Virus record (IMG/VR): IMGVR_UViG_3300002835_000640
Coordinates: 1-33,353 of that record
Strand: one strand, 5' to 3'
Length of the DNA: 33,353 nt
Origin: a virus
Positions 14,142 to 22,344 of the stretch are shown piece after piece (the stretch's first letter is position 1; every line of letters begins with the position of its first letter). The notes beneath the pieces are model-generated. The model searched no databases and had not been told where the DNA came from. It was given only the letters and a program-made list of their open reading frames with translations. Position numbers and translations under genes: made by a program.

Positions 14142-14648
14142 ATGCCGAAACCCAAAACACCCGCCGTCTACCTTGACCCCGGCGAAGAATCCACCCCCAC
14201 CGCCGCCGCCCCTGCCGTCGAGCAGATCACCTTCCAGGAGGGCATCTTCCACCTCCAAGGCACCCCGCTCAGCCCCTTCGCCGTCGACCGTGAGTCCGCC
14301 TGGCACCTTCACCGCGCTCAGCTTTCGGCACCTCCTGTGCAGCAGCTGGGCACGCTGGGTGAGTGGGGACAGGACGCCATCCGCATTCTGTGGTTTTGCG
14401 CTCACGAACCCGCAGACTGGATCAGCGCCCCGATGGGCCAGCGGGTCGATGGCCAGTGGGTCCGTTACACGCCCGAGCAGCGAGCCGCCAGATTGGAGAT
14501 CAAGATGACCGAGTGGTCCCAGGGTGCCCTCGCCGGGTCAGCCTTGCCCGAGGTCGTGAATCTCGCCTTGGCCATCCTCGCCAGTGCCAGCAAAAACCGC
14601 GCCGTGCCCATCGCCAGCGGCAAAGGAGGAACCCCCTCGGGAAACTAG
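14142..14648 (+). CDS. Tail assembly chaperone (lambda gpG-like)
   Basis: 168 residues. It lies immediately before a short overlapping ORF and the tape measure gene, the invariant position of tail assembly chaperones, which bind the tape measure during tail assembly. It ends at a canonical -1 slippery heptamer GGGAAAC (14639-14645) read as G GGA AAC just before the stop TAG. The Pro/Ala-rich start is followed by WHLHRAQLSAPPVQQLGTLGEWGQDAIRILWFCAHEPADW and a predominantly helical end. Sequence motifs are weak; the frameshift site and gene order make the case. Confidence 0.8.
   Translation: MPKPKTPAVYLDPGEESTPTAAAPAVEQITFQEGIFHLQGTPLSPFAVDRESAWHLHRAQLSAPPVQQLGTLGEWGQDAIRILWFCAHEPADWISAPMGQRVDGQWVRYTPEQRAARLEIKMTEWSQGALAGSALPEVVNLALAILASASKNRAVPIASGKGGTPSGN
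14639..14645 (+). other. Programmed -1 ribosomal frameshift site GGGAAAC
   Basis: X XXY YYZ heptamer in the correct phase (tcG GGA AAC tag), directly followed by the zero-frame stop. Slipping back one base enters the open frame ending at 14884. Lambda G/GT uses GGGAAAG at the same place. Confidence 0.85.
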
Positions 14649-14884
14649 CCCTGCCCGCGCTGAGTGCTCAATACGTGAGCCTCATCGCGCGGGCCTGCCC
14701 GGGTCTTTTCACGGAGGACTTCATCCGTTTCCACCTGCCTCAAGAACGAGGCTGGGCCTACATCCACGCCTGGCAGGTCGAGGCAGGCCAGCGCGTGCAA
14801 TGGCGCGACGACCGCAACCCTGGCGTGCAGTGGTGGCAGGACATCAAGAAGAAGCTCAGCAGCCTCCGCACCGAGGAACGCTGA
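14645..14884 (+). CDS. Tail assembly chaperone frameshift extension (gpT-like part of gpGT)
   Basis: About 79 residues in the -1 frame, reached from the upstream chaperone by frameshifting at GGGAAAC; no own start codon is needed. The peptide begins after the slip with LALPALSAQYVSLIARACPGLFTEDF and ends QDIKKKLSSLRTEER. It contains a Trp-rich helical segment (GWAYIHAWQVEAGQRVQWRDD). The fusion would be about 247 residues, made in small amounts as in lambda, where the T part contacts the tail tube protein while the G part binds the tape measure. Confidence 0.8.
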   Translation, partial: LALPALSAQYVSLIARACPGLFTEDFIRFHLPQERGWAYIHAWQVEAGQRVQWRDDRNPGVQWWQDIKKKLSSLRTEER

Positions 14885-14896
14885 CGCCTCGCAGCA

Positions 14897-14917
14897 TTGA
14901 CACGCGAGCCACCCTGA
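14897..14917 (+). promoter_or_regulatory. TTGACAC element, 14 nt before start codon (copy 5)
   Basis: TTGACAC at 14897-14903, preceded by GCAGCA as in copy 1, followed by 14 nt and the ATG at 14918. The only copy whose spacing is not 12 nt. Confidence 0.55.
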
Positions 14918-16225
14918 ATGGCAAAAGTTAAACTCGGACTCGACGACAGTGAGCTGAGGTCTGGGCTCAAAGGCGCAGCCCAACAGCTCAGCACCTTTCA
15001 GCGTCAGACCGTCGCTTCATTTCAAGGCGTCAGTGCTGCATTTGCGGCCTTTGGGGGAGGCGCAGCCATCACGGGTCTGATCACCCGAGGCATCGAGTTC
15101 AACAAAAACATGGCCGACTCCGAGGTCGCCATCGGCAACGTCCTGCGGCAGTTTCAAGGGCTCAACCAGGAAGCCGCCAAGGCGGAAGCGGCCAAGGCGA
15201 TGCAGCAGATCGTCGATCTGGAGCCCTTAGTGGCCGGATCACTCGGCGACCTCACCGGCGGTTTCATGGCGACCATTGCAAGTGCGCAAGCCATGGGCAT
15301 TTCCGTTGAGGATAACATCACCCTGGTCGGGCTTTTTGCCAATGCGCTGGCCAACGCCAAGATCCCAGCGGAGCAGCTGGCGCAGGAAATGCGCTCCATC
15401 CTGACGGGCAACATTGGCGCAGACTCGACACTGGCCAAGGTGCTCAACATCACCAATGAAGATGTAAAAAACGCCAAAGAAGCGGGTGAGTTGGTCGATT
15501 TCCTTAAAAACAAAATCGGTCTGCTGGGCCAAGCGGGAGATTCGGCTGAAGTGACGTTTTCCAGTCTCAACAGCGCCATCGATAAAGCACTCGGTGCCGC
15601 CACCAAGGCCCTGTTTGAGCAGTCGGTCACAGGTGCCAAGACACTCACCGAGGTGATCAGTGAAAATCAGCAAGCCTTTGCCGCTCTCGGCTCCAGCATA
15701 GGTAGCGTATTGGGCGGTGCCGTGTCCGTCATCGGGGGAGTCGATAAAGCCATCCGAGACCTCACGGACAACACGCTCAATCTTACCAGCACGCTCATGA
15801 GCATCGGGGGAGCCGTCACGGGTTTGGGTGGCATCTCAAGCATGTTTAAAAAACCTGCCACCACCGCCGAAGCAACCTCCGAAGCGCCCGCCACGCCCCC
15901 GCCGCAGCGTGCCTCCACGCTGCCAGGTCTCGCTGCTGCCGGTGTGAACCCCGACGACCTGCTCACCTCGTCCCTGCCCGGCCTCGCCGCCGCCACCGCA
16001 CCGGTTGGACAGTCGCAGATCGAACTGCGAGAGAAGCAGGAAATGAGCAACCTCATAGCCCGGCTCGCCTCGCCCGATGGCGAGGTCACCACCCCCCAGG
16101 TGGCCGCAACCAACCAGCAATCCGGTGCCGCCAGTGCCAACGCCAACCGCTCCCGCTACGACGCCGCCACCCTCAAGGCCCTGGAGGAAAACAACAAGAT
16201 CCTCGCCACCCTCGCCGCCTACTAA
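14918..16225 (+). CDS. Tape measure protein
   Basis: 435 residues. Tape measure proteins fill the tail tube and set its length. Position after the frameshifted chaperones is diagnostic. The N-terminal part is Gln/Ala-rich and helical (QQLSTFQRQTVASFQGV), followed by hydrophobic glycine-rich segments (AAFAAFGGGAAITGLITRGI; SSIGSVLGGAVSVIGGV; STLMSIGGAVTGLGGISSM) as expected for a protein that can enter membranes, and a low-complexity Ala/Pro/Thr C-terminal third. It is short for the family; at about 0.15 nm per residue the tail would be roughly 65 nm (inference). Confidence 0.85.
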   Translation: MAKVKLGLDDSELRSGLKGAAQQLSTFQRQTVASFQGVSAAFAAFGGGAAITGLITRGIEFNKNMADSEVAIGNVLRQFQGLNQEAAKAEAAKAMQQIVDLEPLVAGSLGDLTGGFMATIASAQAMGISVEDNITLVGLFANALANAKIPAEQLAQEMRSILTGNIGADSTLAKVLNITNEDVKNAKEAGELVDFLKNKIGLLGQAGDSAEVTFSSLNSAIDKALGAATKALFEQSVTGAKTLTEVISENQQAFAALGSSIGSVLGGAVSVIGGVDKAIRDLTDNTLNLTSTLMSIGGAVTGLGGISSMFKKPATTAEATSEAPATPPPQRASTLPGLAAAGVNPDDLLTSSLPGLAAATAPVGQSQIELREKQEMSNLIARLASPDGEVTTPQVAATNQQSGAASANANRSRYDAATLKALEENNKILATLAAY

Positions 16226-16231
16226 ACAGCC

Positions 16232-17047
16232 ATGCCCGCCCCGACTGCCATTCACTACTTCGGAGACACCAGTTTAGAGATCGGTGAGGAGCCGCGCATC
16301 GTGCGCCGACTGGATGGTTTTGATGAGGGCCAGTTCACCTTCCACGGCGGAGGCCAAAACTCACTTGAGCCCGGTGACCTGGTGCCTGGTTATTCAAACC
16401 TCTTCGTGGCGGAAAACACCACCACCAATCACTCCGGCGACTACGAGCACCAGATCCGCGCCATGGGCCTCAGCAGCGGAACCAGCCGACGCATCAGCCG
16501 CGTGGCCACCGACACGGAAGACGGATTCGATACCGGCACCGAAACGTGGATCGTGCGCAAAGGCGCTAACCTCGGGCTCGGCAGATCTCACATGGATCAC
16601 CCGCAGCTCTATGCGGTCTCGCGGGCCGAGCGAAATTCCCCCATCGATCAGTTCGTCATCATCGAGTTGGGATTCTTGGGCATCAAGACCGGAGCCAAGC
16701 CGGATCGCTACAAGACCACCACCTCCTCACGCGAGCTGAGCTTCTCCGCCAAGACCGTCAACGGAAAAGCGGGGAAATGGAATGTGTTGCGCGGCGATCC
16801 CGTGATGGTCCGCAGCTACCTGAGCCTGCAAAGTCCCAACCACAACCGCGTGGCGCGTTTTGGCCCCACCCCGGCTTTTTTCCCAAACGTCTCTTCGCTC
16901 AGCGCCACCTTGAACGATGAGGATGAGCCGGTCTACCAATGGCCGGATGGCGTGGTGCTGGCCTCCCTCGACACCGACCAGGTGCCCGGCAAGAATGTCT
17001 GGTTTGTGACCGAAACCTACGTGCAGCGCGATCGCATCACCGTATGA
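16232..17047 (+). CDS. Putative distal tail / tail-tip protein
   Basis: 271 residues directly after the tape measure gene, where distal tail or tail-tip proteins are encoded. Rich in beta-forming and Asn/Asp/Gly residues, with segments such as EGQFTFHGGGQ, DQFVIIELGFLGIKTG and KNVWFVTETYVQRDRITV. No known domain recognised. C-ending codon use is typical of the virion genes. The stop overlaps the next ATG (ATGA). Confidence 0.5.
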   Translation: MPAPTAIHYFGDTSLEIGEEPRIVRRLDGFDEGQFTFHGGGQNSLEPGDLVPGYSNLFVAENTTTNHSGDYEHQIRAMGLSSGTSRRISRVATDTEDGFDTGTETWIVRKGANLGLGRSHMDHPQLYAVSRAERNSPIDQFVIIELGFLGIKTGAKPDRYKTTTSSRELSFSAKTVNGKAGKWNVLRGDPVMVRSYLSLQSPNHNRVARFGPTPAFFPNVSSLSATLNDEDEPVYQWPDGVVLASLDTDQVPGKNVWFVTETYVQRDRITV

Positions 17048-17589
17048 GCCTCGAAGGAGACCTCCTGATGCCCCCGCGTGGCCCGCTCAAATGGCGCTGG
17101 CTCACGGAGATGCTCACCAAGCTCAGCAAGGCCGCAGGCATCCTCTCCCCCGATGGCAGCGTCCAGATCAACCCCACCACCGGCGGCGTCACGCTCTACA
17201 CGCCACCGACCGCCACCACGGGCCGCATCGACATTCGGCCCGTGGGAAGCGATCGTTACCGTGTCCCGGCCTTGACGTTTTTTGATGGCATTGATTTTTC
17301 GGAAATAGGAGAGCAAGAGGTCACCCTCCGCGAAAATGAAATCCTCTGCCTGCGTTATGCTTACACCTTGGCGCTTTTTCAAAACCCCGATGCGGAGCCC
17401 GTGACTTTGGTTTCCATCAGCGTCTCGGATCTTGAATACGCGACCACGGCTAAGCCGACCAATGAGACGCCCGTCGCGGGCTTGATCTACATTCCCCTCG
17501 CCATGAGGCAGGACGGATTTGTGATTTTCGCAAAACAAACCACCATCAGTTTGGACAATTACGTCACACTGAAATTCTCCATGGGATGA
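17044..17589 (+). CDS. Tail-tip protein 1 of a three-gene group
   Basis: 181 residues from the ATG at 17044 (overlapping the previous stop), or 173 from a second in-frame ATG at 17068 that has a good Shine-Dalgarno sequence AAGGAG (17054-17059) 8 nt upstream; either may be used. N-terminal helix (LTEMLTKLSKAAGIL) followed by beta-rich sequence ending GLIYIPLAMRQDGFVIFAKQ. The next two genes share this layout (helix, then GI/NV and charged loop, then beta), suggesting diverged paralogues in the tail tip or baseplate. Overlaps the next gene. Confidence 0.5.
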   Translation: MSLEGDLLMPPRGPLKWRWLTEMLTKLSKAAGILSPDGSVQINPTTGGVTLYTPPTATTGRIDIRPVGSDRYRVPALTFFDGIDFSEIGEQEVTLRENEILCLRYAYTLALFQNPDAEPVTLVSISVSDLEYATTAKPTNETPVAGLIYIPLAMRQDGFVIFAKQTTISLDNYVTLKFSMG

Positions 17590-18077
17590 AATCACCGGTT
17601 GCATGGATTCCTTCTGTTTTAGCGGCTCGGCGTCTGCGTGAGCTGGCCCGCTCGCTCAATGTTTTTTCGGAGGGAAAACCTCTGGTTCAAACCCTCACCG
17701 GGACACGGCTGATCACGGCATCCACCCTGCCCATCAACAACTTTCCGCTCAAATTCGACAAGCAAACTCGCACGCTCACGCTGCCTGGTCTTTATTTGGA
17801 CTTTGTGAGGTGGCAATACATTCCTCCCCAGAAGGTATCCGGCGCACCCGCCGCCAATCAAAGCGGTTACCTGCGCATCGTCGTGGGGGCCACCTATGAT
17901 TTGGCAGACTTCTGGGCCACCATCAACATCGGCACACCGACTCTGGAATGGGTGCTGGACGAAAACGTCACAGCTCCGCCGCCGGATTTTTATTATATCA
18001 ACATCGTGCGCCTCGACGAAAACGCAGAACCCGTGCCTTTTCAATTATCCAGCCCCTTGATCAAGCGTTGGATTTGA
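17586..18077 (+). CDS. Tail-tip protein 2 of a three-gene group
   Basis: 163 residues. Begins MKSPVAWIPS, close to the next gene's MKSPTAFVKS; N-terminal helix (LAARRLRELARSLNVF), then beta-rich sequence with many aromatic residues (LPGLYLDFVRWQYIPPQK, PPPDFYYINIVRLDENAEPVPFQL). Unrecognised. The ATGA overlap with the previous gene suggests co-translation and perhaps fixed stoichiometry in the tail tip. Confidence 0.5.
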   Translation: MKSPVAWIPSVLAARRLRELARSLNVFSEGKPLVQTLTGTRLITASTLPINNFPLKFDKQTRTLTLPGLYLDFVRWQYIPPQKVSGAPAANQSGYLRIVVGATYDLADFWATINIGTPTLEWVLDENVTAPPPDFYYINIVRLDENAEPVPFQLSSPLIKRWI

Positions 18078-18086
18078 TCTTACCGT

Positions 18087-18671
18087 ATGAAATCACCCAC
18101 CGCTTTTGTGAAAAGCATCACCTTTGAGAAAGTCCTCGCGGCTTTTGAAAAAGCCACCGGCATCACAGTCCAAAACGGCGACTCGGCTAAGTTACCGAAG
18201 GGCGAGCGGTCCTTGTTTTTGGCCTTTCAATCCGGCCAGCACGCCCCCTTCCAAGTCACCGCCAGTTCACCGGGTCTCATCAAACTTGAGCGGGGCTTTG
18301 TCACCTACGCGGGCACCACCTACTATTACCCCGCCGCCGTTTACTCAGGCGCCGCTCCCGGGGGTGTGTTTCTGAAGATCGAAACCGATTACGCCCCTTT
18401 TCTTTTCGAAGATGTTTTCGGCAACGACTTCTGGTATCAACCACCTGTCCCCGCTAGGCCGGAGTTGGTCTGGAGAGAGCAAGGCACCGTGGGTGCTTAT
18501 TGTGAAATCTCAGAGGATGATGACGGCGCACCCATCGTCGCGTCTGCACAGACCCTTTACATCCCGATCGCAGCTCACGACGCGGGCCAGGGCATCAACT
18601 ACATCAGCCACAATATCTTCATCGCGCACGGGGAAAGGGGAGACATCGATTACCGCGAAGGCTGGGGCTAA
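18087..18671 (+). CDS. Tail-tip protein 3 of a three-gene group
   Basis: 194 residues. Starts MKSPTAFVKSITFEKVLAAFEKATGI, the same opening plan as its upstream neighbour; the rest is beta-rich and aromatic (FVTYAGTTYYYPAAVYSG, LFEDVFGNDFWYQPP). Ends with an Asp/Gly-rich stretch. Not recognised by family. A gap of 9 nt separates it from the previous stop, with no Shine-Dalgarno sequence. Likely part of the host-contacting tail tip. Confidence 0.5.
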   Translation: MKSPTAFVKSITFEKVLAAFEKATGITVQNGDSAKLPKGERSLFLAFQSGQHAPFQVTASSPGLIKLERGFVTYAGTTYYYPAAVYSGAAPGGVFLKIETDYAPFLFEDVFGNDFWYQPPVPARPELVWREQGTVGAYCEISEDDDGAPIVASAQTLYIPIAAHDAGQGINYISHNIFIAHGERGDIDYREGWG

Positions 18672-18674
18672 GGT

Positions 18675-18693
18675 TTGACACGCGACCGCCAGC
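18675..18693 (+). promoter_or_regulatory. TTGACAC element, 12 nt before start codon (copy 6)
   Basis: TTGACAC at 18675-18681, then exactly 12 nt to the ATG at 18694. The previous stop TAA ends 3 nt before the element. Confidence 0.6.
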
Positions 18694-19329
18694 ATGGCAG
18701 TCAGCACGCTCAACTCGGATCTCCACGTCGTCGGCAATCTCACCCTTAGCGGGGATCTCCCCATCTACCCCCGCTCCCGGCTGGAGCAGGAGGGCAGCAT
18801 GGTCCAGCAGCTCCCCATCACCGAGTGGAGCGTCTGGGACGCCTTCGCCACCCGCCTCGCCGTCACGGCCCTCAGTGCCGACGACCTCTCCCTGGTGGGG
18901 GGCACTTTCGGCAGCGATGCGCCCTACATCTCCACGCTTGATGTGAAAGGAGTCGGCTGCACGAAAAAAGCCCGCATCCTCTTCCAGCTCCCGTGCGAAT
19001 ACGTCACGGGCGCATCCATCTTCATTCGCGCCTTCGCAGGCATGAAGACCACCGTCAGCGACGGAGCCTGCACCATCGACTTCAGCGCCTACAAAACGGG
19101 CATCACCACGAGTGGCACCCTGGTGGATGCGGGGGATCTCGTGACCACCGCCGCGCAGAGTATCAAGTTCCTCAGCTGGGAGAACTACGACTTCGCGATC
19201 AACCCCGCCGGACTCGTCGCCGGAGATTGGCTCGACATCATGCTCACGATCGCCATGACGGACGCCGCCACACCGACTGCCACCATCGCAGGCTGCCGTC
19301 CCTCCATCGCTCTCACCATCAAAGGTTAG
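18694..19329 (+). CDS. Putative minor tail / fibre-associated protein
   Basis: 211 residues, beta-rich. Opens NSDLHVVGNLTLSGDLPIYPRSRLEQEG, a pattern seen near the attachment ends of tail fibre proteins, then jelly-roll-like strands (KARILFQLPCEYVTGASIFIRAFAGMKTTVSDGACTIDFSAYK) and ends ATIAGCRPSIALTIKG. Unrecognised at family level. Position between tail-tip and fibre genes and the strand pattern support a virion adsorption role. Confidence 0.5.
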   Translation: MAVSTLNSDLHVVGNLTLSGDLPIYPRSRLEQEGSMVQQLPITEWSVWDAFATRLAVTALSADDLSLVGGTFGSDAPYISTLDVKGVGCTKKARILFQLPCEYVTGASIFIRAFAGMKTTVSDGACTIDFSAYKTGITTSGTLVDAGDLVTTAAQSIKFLSWENYDFAINPAGLVAGDWLDIMLTIAMTDAATPTATIAGCRPSIALTIKG

Positions 19330-19342
19330 TTCCTGCACAACC

Positions 19343-19900
19343 ATGACACCCGCCAAGCGAACGATCTACATCGACACCGCCTCTGGCGCGGTCTCCTCCA
19401 GCATCGGCGGGCAAGCCGTGGTCGATCCCCAGTTCATCTTGAGGACCGGGGCCAATCTCGAGATCGCCTTCGTGACCAACGGGGCCGTGGTCGAGCTGCA
19501 AGCCAACAGCACCGGACGTTTCGTGATCAAGGAGCTGGGCGAGGGCGACGGTGCCGCGCTCTTCCTCGACACCGCCTGGGACAAGACCGGCACCGGCACC
19601 AGCACCCGCTACACCTTCACCGGAGAGATGGATGGCACCGCCCTCCGCACCTCCCTCGCCAACGGCCTCAGCAAGCAATACGGCGCATCGGTGCTCTTCA
19701 AAGAACCCGCTGACACCTACGACTCCGCCTCGTTGCCCTTCTTGGTCACCGTCAACCAAAACTACCACCGCAGCGACGACGCCGCCCCTCTGGTCTCTGC
19801 CGATGTCACGCTGGTCCTGAACACCGACGGCAACGCATTTGAAGCGTTCGTGAGCGGAGTTTCCAAAGGCTTTCTCCACATTATCAACGTTGCCCCATGA
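19343..19900 (+). CDS. Putative tail fibre accessory protein
   Basis: 185 residues, beta-rich with many Thr/Gly/Ala (RTIYIDTASGAVSSSIGGQAVVDPQFILRTGANLEIAFVTNGAVVELQANS). Alternating short strands and turns suggest a shaft or receptor-facing domain. Its stop overlaps the fibre gene (ATGATGA). No Shine-Dalgarno sequence. Function by context only. Confidence 0.5.
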   Translation: MTPAKRTIYIDTASGAVSSSIGGQAVVDPQFILRTGANLEIAFVTNGAVVELQANSTGRFVIKELGEGDGAALFLDTAWDKTGTGTSTRYTFTGEMDGTALRTSLANGLSKQYGASVLFKEPADTYDSASLPFLVTVNQNYHRSDDAAPLVSADVTLVLNTDGNAFEAFVSGVSKGFLHIINVAP

Positions 19901-21909
19901 TGAAACTGATCCTCGCCCTTTTCGCCCTCCCCATCGTCGCCCTTGGCCAAGGCGCGACCAACGATTATATATTCAGCCAAAAGCCTGCCAGCGGACCTCT
20001 CGTGTCTCGCGCCGTGACACCTACCGTGGGCCGACTGCTCGGCTGGCCAACCTCCATCAACACACCCGCCGCGATCACCCTCGGCACCGGACTCTCGCTC
20101 AGTGGCAGCACCCTCAATGCCACGGCCAGCAGCGCATGGGCTGACCTCACGGGCACCCCGACGACACTGACTGGCTACGGCATCACCGACGCTCTAGCCG
20201 CCACCACCGCAGCAAGCACCTACCAACCTCTTGACGCGGACCTTACTTCCATCGCCGCATTAACAACCACTAACGCAGGGCGGACTGTTTTGACCGCATC
20301 AGGTTCGACGGGAACAGGCAACATAGTTTATGCGGCCAGTCCAACTTTTGTGACAAAACTAACCACACCCGACATTCTAGCGTCTGCATTAACAGGGAAT
20401 CTGTTAATCTCAAATCAAAGCGGCACCACGGCAATGACAATTTCGGGATCAGGATCGACCACAAACGTCGCCTTTTCTTCGGCAACTGCATCAACGATTG
20501 CCCATTTTTCGGCAGGAAAAATTTTAGCTAGCCTACCCCTCGACACCTATCCCAGCCTCACCGAACTGAGTTACGTCAAAGGCGTGACCAGCGCGATTCA
20601 GACGCAATTAACCGCGACGACCAACGCATCCAACATCACCAGCGGCGCACTCGCACTGGCAAGGATCGAGCAAGCTGGAGCGACCAGCGGCCAAGCCATC
20701 GCATGGAACGGCACGGCGTGGGCACCCGCCACCATCTCCTCCGGCGCCACCCTCGCCGCCAACACCTACACGGGCCTCCAGCAGTTCAGCGGCACCACCC
20801 ACGCAGGCATCCGCCTCAACAACCTCACCACCGCCGAGCGCGATGCCCTCACGGGAGCCGCAGGCATGGCGATCTGGAACACGACGGATGGCCGACTTCA
20901 GCTTCACAACGGCTCCGCATGGACCTCCGGCATGGTGAGGCTTTCCGGCGACACCATGACGGGTGCGCTAACCATCACGCAAGGCACCGCCAACACAGGG
21001 ATTCTCACCTCCACGGGTTACTCCCTCACAGGCAGCAATGCCACGCCGATGATTGACTTAGCCGGAACGTGGAACACCAGCGGCACACCGACAGGCATCA
21101 AAATCAACATCACCAACACGGCCTCCAATTCCGCCTCTTCACTCATCGATTTGCAGAGCGGCGGCACGAGTCGTTTTCGCGTCTTAGCTACAGGTGGCAC
21201 CGTGTTAGGAGGTGGCCAAGCGACTCCTTTGACGATCATCAGCAGCACGGCGACCAATACGTGGACCGCGACGGGAGATGGTTCATTGCTTCAAAGTCAC
21301 AGCATTGTTTTGCCTGCGACGGGTTACGTCAGATTTGGATTTGTGGGGGCAAATGATCCAATCATTACGGGCGCATCTTCTTCGATAACGATCAATCAGA
21401 TTACAACTTTCCAACTCGGAGCCAATACTGCCACTAATGGAGCAACAGCGATCGGCCAAACAATTAAAGGCCCGAACGCCACAGGCACCACATCGACAGG
21501 AGGCAGTCTCACGATTGAAGGCGGCACCGGCACCAGCTCAGGCGGCGCGGTGATCATCCGCACCGCAGCCACCACAACCCAAACGGAACGGGCACGATTT
21601 AGCTCCGCAGGCGTGACCATCGGCGCATCCGGCACCGCCATTGCATCCGTGATTTCCGCCACGGGCACGCTCGATTTTCCAAGCACCAACGCACACAGTG
21701 CATCTGCCCTGACCATCACCGTTACGGGCGCAGCTGTCGGTGATGTCGTTGCGCTGGGAATCCCGACTGAAGCAATCGGCACCAACGGCGTGTTTTTTGG
21801 TTACGTCTCCGCCGCAGATACCGTGACCGTTCGCTTTTGCAACACCGACAGTGGTCCCGCAGTGGACCCTGCATCCGGCACCTTCCGCGCCACCGTCATC
21901 AAGCACTAA
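19897..21909 (+). CDS. Tail fibre protein with Sec-type N-terminus
   Basis: 670 residues. The body carries phage-fibre repeats (TLTGYGITDAL, STYQPLDADLTSIAAL, RTVLTASGSTGTGNIVYAASPTF) followed by long Gly/Ser/Thr/Ala-rich beta sequence and a compact C-terminal domain (ALTITVTGAAVGDVVALGIP). This is typical of receptor-binding fibres. The N-terminus MMKLILALFALPIVALGQG looks like a signal peptide with a possible cleavage after ALG, which is unexpected for a cytoplasmically assembled virion protein. A second ATG lies one codon later (19900). The stretch 20230-20520 is more AT-rich than the rest. Confidence 0.8.
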   Translation: MMKLILALFALPIVALGQGATNDYIFSQKPASGPLVSRAVTPTVGRLLGWPTSINTPAAITLGTGLSLSGSTLNATASSAWADLTGTPTTLTGYGITDALAATTAASTYQPLDADLTSIAALTTTNAGRTVLTASGSTGTGNIVYAASPTFVTKLTTPDILASALTGNLLISNQSGTTAMTISGSGSTTNVAFSSATASTIAHFSAGKILASLPLDTYPSLTELSYVKGVTSAIQTQLTATTNASNITSGALALARIEQAGATSGQAIAWNGTAWAPATISSGATLAANTYTGLQQFSGTTHAGIRLNNLTTAERDALTGAAGMAIWNTTDGRLQLHNGSAWTSGMVRLSGDTMTGALTITQGTANTGILTSTGYSLTGSNATPMIDLAGTWNTSGTPTGIKINITNTASNSASSLIDLQSGGTSRFRVLATGGTVLGGGQATPLTIISSTATNTWTATGDGSLLQSHSIVLPATGYVRFGFVGANDPIITGASSSITINQITTFQLGANTATNGATAIGQTIKGPNATGTTSTGGSLTIEGGTGTSSGGAVIIRTAATTTQTERARFSSAGVTIGASGTAIASVISATGTLDFPSTNAHSASALTITVTGAAVGDVVALGIPTEAIGTNGVFFGYVSAADTVTVRFCNTDSGPAVDPASGTFRATVIKH

Positions 21910-21912
21910 AAT

Positions 21913-22176
21913 ATGACCCTAGAATTCAACCTTACCGACGAAGAAACCGATGCGCTGGCAATCAAAACCGCAGCGTTCAATGCGTCTCTGCAAGTCTCTT
22001 TTACGCCGACGCAATACCTGATCGAAGAAGTCATCGGCAGCGCAGTCAAACAGATGGTCAGCGAAGCCTACAACGCCGCCGTCCAGCGTCTCGGAGTCAC
22101 TGCATCGGGGCTACCCTACGCGGCCCGAAAAGCTCTCATCGCACAGGTCGAAGCCGCCGTGAATCCGCAACCATGA
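21913..22176 (+). CDS. Small protein downstream of tail fibre
   Basis: 87 residues, helical (DEETDALAIKTAAFNASLQ; LIEEVIGSAVKQMVSEAYNAAVQRL; AARKALIAQVEAAV). Unrecognised. Genes directly after a fibre gene are often fibre-assembly chaperones, and a small helical protein would fit, but there is no sequence proof. Overlaps the next gene (ATGA). Confidence 0.5.
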   Translation: MTLEFNLTDEETDALAIKTAAFNASLQVSFTPTQYLIEEVIGSAVKQMVSEAYNAAVQRLGVTASGLPYAARKALIAQVEAAVNPQP

Positions 22177-22340
22177 AACGCAAGAACAAACGCATCTTGC
22201 TGCTGCTCGCCCTCGTGGCCACGCTGACCTTCATGCTCTCGTCATGCAGCCTGATCATCGGTCTGCGCCAAACCTCGCCTAACGGTTGGACACCCACAGC
22301 AGTCGAGCGGTGGTGGATGGAGCAACAATCCAAACACTAA
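22173..22340 (+). CDS. Small lipoprotein (possible outer-membrane spanin, Rz1-like)
   Basis: 55 residues. Basic start (MKRKNKR), hydrophobic helix (ILLLLALVATLTFML) and a lipobox-like LSSC placing the acylated cysteine at residue 25, so the mature lipoprotein is about 31 residues. Rz1-type o-spanins are short lipoproteins found in lysis cassettes, and this gene is three genes upstream of the predicted holin and endolysin region. Unlike lambda Rz1 it is not nested in an i-spanin gene and is not especially proline-rich, so another lysogeny or envelope role is possible. ATGA overlap with the previous gene. Confidence 0.65.
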   Translation: MKRKNKRILLLLALVATLTFMLSSCSLIIGLRQTSPNGWTPTAVERWWMEQQSKH

Positions 22341-22344
22341 CACC

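Noticed and set aside
3077-18693. TTGACAC copies as ordinary sigma-70 -35 promoter boxes
   Set aside because: With a 17-bp spacer the -10 would fall inside the coding sequence, no TATAAT-like hexamer is found there (checked for 5023 and 9502), and transcripts would start downstream of the start codon.
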